From NCBI GenBank assembly GCA_039707465.1, contig CM077644.1:99805875-99869874 (forward strand): a DNA stretch of 64,000 nucleotides. Reading direction: 5' to 3'. A program made the translations under genes and the position numbers. Below the pieces are notes generated by a model, which was not told where the DNA came from, did not search any database, and saw only the letters and a list, made by a program, of their open reading frames with translations. Each line of letters opens with the position of its first letter. The first letter of the stretch is position 1. This document shows, piece by piece, positions 60,680-64,000 of the stretch. The stretch comes from Rhabdophis nuchalis (Eukaryota; Chordata; Lepidosauria; Squamata; Natricidae).

Positions 60680-61018
<339 letters not shown>

Positions 61019-61049
61019 TTAAGAGACAATATATCCACTTCATATATAT

Positions 61050-61200
61050 ATATATGTTTTCGTAGATTTTCACGGGTGTAGGTATGCTGGCATAGCTGGC
61101 TTCGGGGATTTTCCCGTGTATAAGGCATAGAAAAGTTGTTGCAACGTTTCGACAAGATCTCACTTGTCATCATCAGGCAGGCTTGTGTCTGTGAGTGAAA
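61050..61200 (-). mobile_element. Penelope-like element end, inverted
   Basis: The minus strand reads GCCTGATGATGACAAGTGAG, CTTGTCGAAACGTTGCAAC, then the ccccgaagccagctatgcc end, as at 63060-63190. No coding part is attached. Confidence 0.82.
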
Positions 61201-61204
61201 CGCC

Positions 61205-61577
61205 CACAAGCTCATAAAACTAACACACATATCTAAAATATTATACAACGTAATTCTTGGCTTGCTGTTTGGATGGTCTCTAGCGATAAGCCGATGGGCA
61301 GTAAGGGAAACAGTGTGTCTCCTCCCTGAATTGGGGCCTAATAATAACAGGTTGTTGTGAAACAATTATCTATACTAATATACCCTGTCTAAGCTGATGT
61401 AATAGGGGTACTGGTTTGGCTTAAGTGTGAGGCCTCTCGCCTTACATGCAACATAGCCCCGGTTCGAATCCCAGTAAGGGGTATGGCCAGCTGATGAGAG
61501 CTAATAAGCTCGAAATAGATCTATCCTGGTCTCTTCTAATTTAATTTATTGATCAGCTCATAAAACTAACACACACA
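61205..61577 (+). mobile_element. tRNA-like/hammerhead repeat unit, copy 3 (longest)
   Basis: Starts with the tail of an upstream unit (AGCTCATAAAACTAACACAC), then the body (TTTGGATGGTCTCTAGCG, GTGTCTCCTCCCTGAATTGG, ACAGGTTGTTGTG), the tRNA-like block with perfect box B GGTTCGAATCCC (61461-61472), the ribozyme (61483-61533) and a second tail GATCAGCTCATAAAACTAAC ending in (CA)n. The two tails, one on each side, imply a unit that can be joined head to tail. Penelope coding sequence begins about 100 bp downstream. Confidence 0.8.
61483..61533 (+). ncRNA. Type I hammerhead ribozyme, copy 3
   Basis: Stem I GGCCAG (61485-61490) with CTGGTC (61526-61531); core CTGATGA (61491-61497); stem II GAGCT/AGCTC around AATA; GAAA (61512-61515); stem III ATAG-AT-CTAT (61515-61524); cleavage predicted between C61525 and C61526. 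All conserved hammerhead core residues are present, so this copy is a candidate for activity. Confidence 0.88.
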
Positions 61578-61597
61578 CACACACAGACACACACACA

Positions 61598-61665
<68 letters not shown>

Positions 61666-61673
61666 TATATATA
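61571..61673. repeat. (CA)n/(CATA)n/(TA)n microsatellite
   Basis: Simple repeats between the hammerhead unit's tail and the Penelope reading frame. Confidence 0.95.
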
Positions 61674-63073
61674 TTCTCCAAAATTCTCCACAAGCACAAC
61701 ATCAAGACAGCCTTCAACACCGACCAAAAAATAACCAATATCCTAAGGAACCCGAAAGACAAGATCCAGCTAGAAAACCAAGGAGTCTACAAAATTCCAT
61801 GTAAAAGCTGCCCTGCCACTTACATAGGACAAACCAACAGAAGGATTAGTGCACGTATTGCTGAACATAAAAATGCTTTAAAAAAGAAGAAGAATTTAAG
61901 ATTAAAATATTAGACTCGGATTGGAATGTGAATTGGAAGAGTCGAATCATGAGGATTTTATCCATAAGGATTAAAGAGCATAATTTTAAAGTTGTTTGGA
62001 AATGGTATCTGACTCCATTGAGGTTATCATTGATGGATAAAAAAATAAGTAATAAATGTTGGAGGTGTAATATGGAATTGGGAACGTACGAACACATGTG
62101 TATAAATGTGATAAAGTTAAAAAGTTTTGGCAGAAATTGGAGGAAACGATATTTGAAATGATGAAGAAAAGAATAACATTGAGATTAGAAACTATATTAT
62201 TATTGATAATTAAGGAATTAGAATTAACAAAACATGAGAAAGAATTGATTAGAATTATGATTATAATGGGCAGAATTATAATAGCAAGATATTGGAAAAT
62301 AGAGACGAATATTAAAATAGAAGAGTGGTATTGTGAAATGTGGAAATTAGCTTTAAATGATAAAATGACATGTGATATTAAATTTAGAGAGGGTGTTTAT
62401 AAAAAAGACGTTTTTTGGAAGACTTGGAAGCCATTTGTGGACTATGCACTTGGGACCTTGGATGCTTCGACACCTGTACCCAGAGAACGTGGATTTTGGA
62501 GGACTTAAAGATATTTGAAGATACCTGAAGAACCAAACTTTCCTTTCCATTGTATAGCACTGGGTGAAATAGTGTATTGTATTGTACTGTATATGTTATT
62601 TTTGTTATAGTGTTTAAAAAAATAAAAATAAATATTTAAAAAAAAGGATTAAAAAAAATGCTTTAAAAAATCATCTTAATACCTCATCTCTCTATCAACA
62701 TTTCAAAACTACAGGACATGACATTGACTTTCAAGGAACTAAAATGATCTCCAAGGCGGAACAGCTCAACAGGAGAATAATCAGAGAAGCCATTGAAATA
62801 GAGAAACAATCTAACAGCATGAACAAACGTCTACCAGACATCTGGAAGCCAGCATTGACCAGCAGACGAGCCCCACCCTCCACCCAAGCCGTTGAAATTC
62901 AAAACAAGGAGAAACATACAAATGAGACCAATCAACATCAATCTACCAGTCATGATGCAGCTGCACAGCCAATCAACCCACTCACAACAATAGTCAGCAC
63001 TCCACCCCCCCCACCAAGATTTAAAGAGGGGCGATGCCTCCGCAGTCACAGTCACAGACAGAAGCCTGCCTGA
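61674..63073 (+). pseudogene. Penelope-like element ORF, GIY-YIG endonuclease part, split by L1
   Basis: The frame from 61674 encodes the linker and GIY-YIG endonuclease of a Penelope-like element: GVYKIPCKSCPATYIGQT, then RRISARIAEHKNALK. The GVY and YIG elements, the CxxC cysteines and the following R..EH segment are typical of the family, whose enzymes couple a telomerase-like RT to a GIY-YIG nickase. After the L1 insert the frame resumes (SSLYQHFKTTGHDIDF, QLNRRIIREAIEIEKQ) and stops at 63071-63073. The RT domain is missing because of 5' truncation. Excluding the L1 and one copy of its target duplication, the frame is open throughout, so this copy was young when the L1 landed. Confidence 0.85.
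61886..62653 (+). mobile_element. L1 3' end inserted in the Penelope ORF
   Basis: A 5'-truncated L1 with ORF2 C-terminus in two frames (61928-62161, 62098-62508): zinc-knuckle CWRC..EHMC, then RIIIARYWK and a 3' UTR to a poly(A) near 62640. A 17-bp target duplication AAAAATGCTTTAAAAAA flanks it (61869-61885, 62654-62670). The L1 itself has a frameshift near 62100-62160. Confidence 0.88.
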
Positions 63074-63190
63074 TGATGACAAGTGAGATCTTGTCGAAAC
63101 GTTGCAATAACATTTCTATGCCTTATACACGGGAAAATCCCCGAAGCCAGCTATGCCAGCATACCTACACCCGTGAAAATCTACGAAATC
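63060..63190 (+). mobile_element. Penelope-like element 3' terminal region
   Basis: From the stop codon on: CCTGATGATGACAAGTGAG, a stem (GACAAG/CTTGTC), GAAACGTTGC, then CCCCGAAGCCAGCTATGCC and CGTGAAAATCTACG, ending in (TA)n. The sequence before the stem contains the hammerhead-like CTGATGA and GAAA, but I find no convincing stems I and III, so activity is doubtful. Confidence 0.75.
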
Positions 63191-63204
63191 TATATATATA
63201 TATT

Positions 63205-63362
63205 TGTGTCACAACACCCTGTTAAGCCCCAATTAAGGGAGGAAGCATACTGCTCTCCTTTTCTGCTTTCGGCTCATCACTAGAGACCATCTAGACAGAA
63301 AGCTATGAGTTCCGTTGTGTAATTTTTTTTTTATATGTATGTTACGTTTTTGAGCTGATCAA
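63205..63362 (-). mobile_element. Hammerhead-unit body, inverted fragment
   Basis: The minus strand reads the tail TCAGCTCAAAAACGTAACA, then TCTAGATGGTCTCTAGTG, then the GCTTCCTCCCTTAATTGGGG block and GTGTTGTGACAC, in the same order as 61211-61365. It meets the Penelope end at 63190-63205 through (TA)n. Confidence 0.72.
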
Positions 63363-63384
63363 CCTGGTTGATCAGAGAACCTGA

Positions 63385-63440
63385 TGGCCTAATGGCTAAG
63401 GCTCTTGCCTAGCATGTAATACAGCCCTGGTTCAAATCCC
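63385..63440 (+). promoter_or_regulatory. Internal pol III promoter-like boxes A and B
   Basis: TGGCCTAATGG and GGTTCAAATCCC, with the A-to-B distance of a tRNA gene. They would place a transcription start shortly upstream and carry the ribozyme in the transcript. Not tested. Confidence 0.5.
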
Positions 63441-63449
63441 AGTAAGGGT

Positions 63450-63500
63450 ATGGCTAGCTGATGAGAGCTAAAAAGCTCGAAATAGATCTATACTAGTCTC
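63450..63500 (+). ncRNA. Type I hammerhead ribozyme, copy 4
   Basis: Stem I GGCTAG (63452-63457) with CTAGTC (63493-63498); core CTGATGA (63458-63464); stem II GAGCT/AGCTC around AAAA; GAAA (63479-63482); stem III ATAG-AT-CTAT (63482-63491); A at 63492 before the cleavage site, allowed by the NUH rule. The stem I change from CCAG/CTGG (copy 3) to CTAG/CTAG keeps pairing. Confidence 0.87.
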
Positions 63501-63533
63501 CCTGACTTATGTTTTGATCAGCTCAAAAACGTA

Positions 63534-63640
63534 ACACACACACACACACACATATATATGCTTGTGCCATATCAGCTCAAAACCTAACACACACACGTGT
63601 GTGTGTGTGTCTGTGTGTGTGTACACACATACATACATAC
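63534..63640. repeat. (CA)n, (GT)n and (CATA)n microsatellites
   Basis: Simple repeats following the hammerhead unit tails, with a CACACACGTGTGTG inversion near 63590-63612. Confidence 0.9.
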
Positions 63641-63977
63641 ATTCTTAGAATTTGGCTTCCATTATTCCAGGGCATATGGCCCACACTCAGGAAACTGAGT
63701 GGAATTGAGAGGCAGAGTGGATTATCTAAACGTTTAATTTGTTTGTGGCAGAATTATGTTGAAGCAAATTGTTTGCATCTGTATCTTAGCAACAGGGAAA
63801 CCGATGCTCAAACTGAGAAAACCCCATAAAAATGAAACCATCTTTGAGACTCTTCTACCTACTCAAATCTACTTATCAAGTAAGTACAAATTTGTTCCAG
63901 CACTTCTGGAATATACTCACTGTGTATAATGGGGCCAGTTTCCTAGAATCAGAGGATTCTTTTGTAACAGTGTGCTG

Positions 63978-64000
63978 CAGTGGTGGTATTCAAATTTTTT
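63978..64000 (+). mobile_element. Left end of a hAT element, cut by the window edge
   Basis: CAGTGGTGGTATTCAAATTT is the start of the CAGTGGTGG hAT family. The rest lies outside the window. Confidence 0.6.

Larger units (their letters stand above)
63366..63545 (+). mobile_element. tRNA-like/hammerhead repeat unit, copy 4
   Basis: Box A-like TGGCCTAATGG (63385-63395) and box B-like GGTTCAAATCCC (63429-63440), a spacing usual for an internal RNA polymerase III promoter, then the ribozyme (63450-63500) and the tail GATCAGCTCAAAAACGTAAC into (CA)n. A tail of a further copy lies at 63570-63592. Confidence 0.8.

Noticed and set aside
61391..61490. A functional tRNA gene
   Set aside because: Box A/B-like sequence is present, but no consistent acceptor stem closes the cloverleaf; it belongs to a repeat unit followed by a ribozyme.

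Overview
The window is vertebrate nuclear DNA from a squamate reptile, probably a snake. The evidence is many CR1/L2-clade LINE copies, Sauria-type and other tRNA-derived SINEs, L1 and R2/R4-like fragments, many hAT elements with 8-bp target duplications, TA-flanked Tc1/mariner-type MITEs, Penelope-like elements and long (TA)n, (CA)n and (CT)n tracts. I found no host protein-coding exon. Every ORF that looks like a known protein belongs to a transposon. The window reads as intergenic or intronic, AT-rich DNA with layered repeats. Species and LINE clade names come from recall of family features, not from a database search.

Layout. 1-12 kb: AT-rich background with LINE copies at 2.4-3.4 (-), 6.1-7.1 (+) and 8.7-9.4 kb (+), several hAT MITEs, and a segment near 10.1-10.6 kb that was copied in inverted orientation into the 6.1-7.1 kb LINE. 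12.8-15 kb: a Tc1-like transposon, internally rearranged and split by a 1.1-kb MITE. 15-26 kb: mostly unique sequence, with a solo LTR at 18.1-18.7 kb, a strong hairpin at 19.8 kb and short MITEs. 26-34 kb: L1 debris, a GC-rich hAT element (28.3-29.8 kb) and a 3.2-kb hAT transposon with a decayed transposase (30.9-34.1 kb). 35-45 kb: R2/R4-like remnant, LINEs, a SINE split by an L1 that is itself split by a LINE (38.1-41.7 kb), and a Penelope-like remnant (43.4-44.2 kb). 46-56 kb: hAT elements and MITEs. 56.8-60.5 kb: a quiet stretch resembling a conserved non-coding region.

The most interesting part is 52.9-63.6 kb, plus an isolated relative at 46 kb. Here Penelope-like element ends, including a GIY-YIG endonuclease reading frame, are interleaved with a tRNA-like repeat unit that carries a complete type I hammerhead ribozyme. 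All three ribozyme stems covary between copies. A 202-bp palindrome at 60.8-61.0 kb begins and ends exactly at the predicted self-cleavage position of the neighbouring ribozyme. This suggests that ribozyme-cleaved RNA, or cDNA made from it, took part in building the locus.
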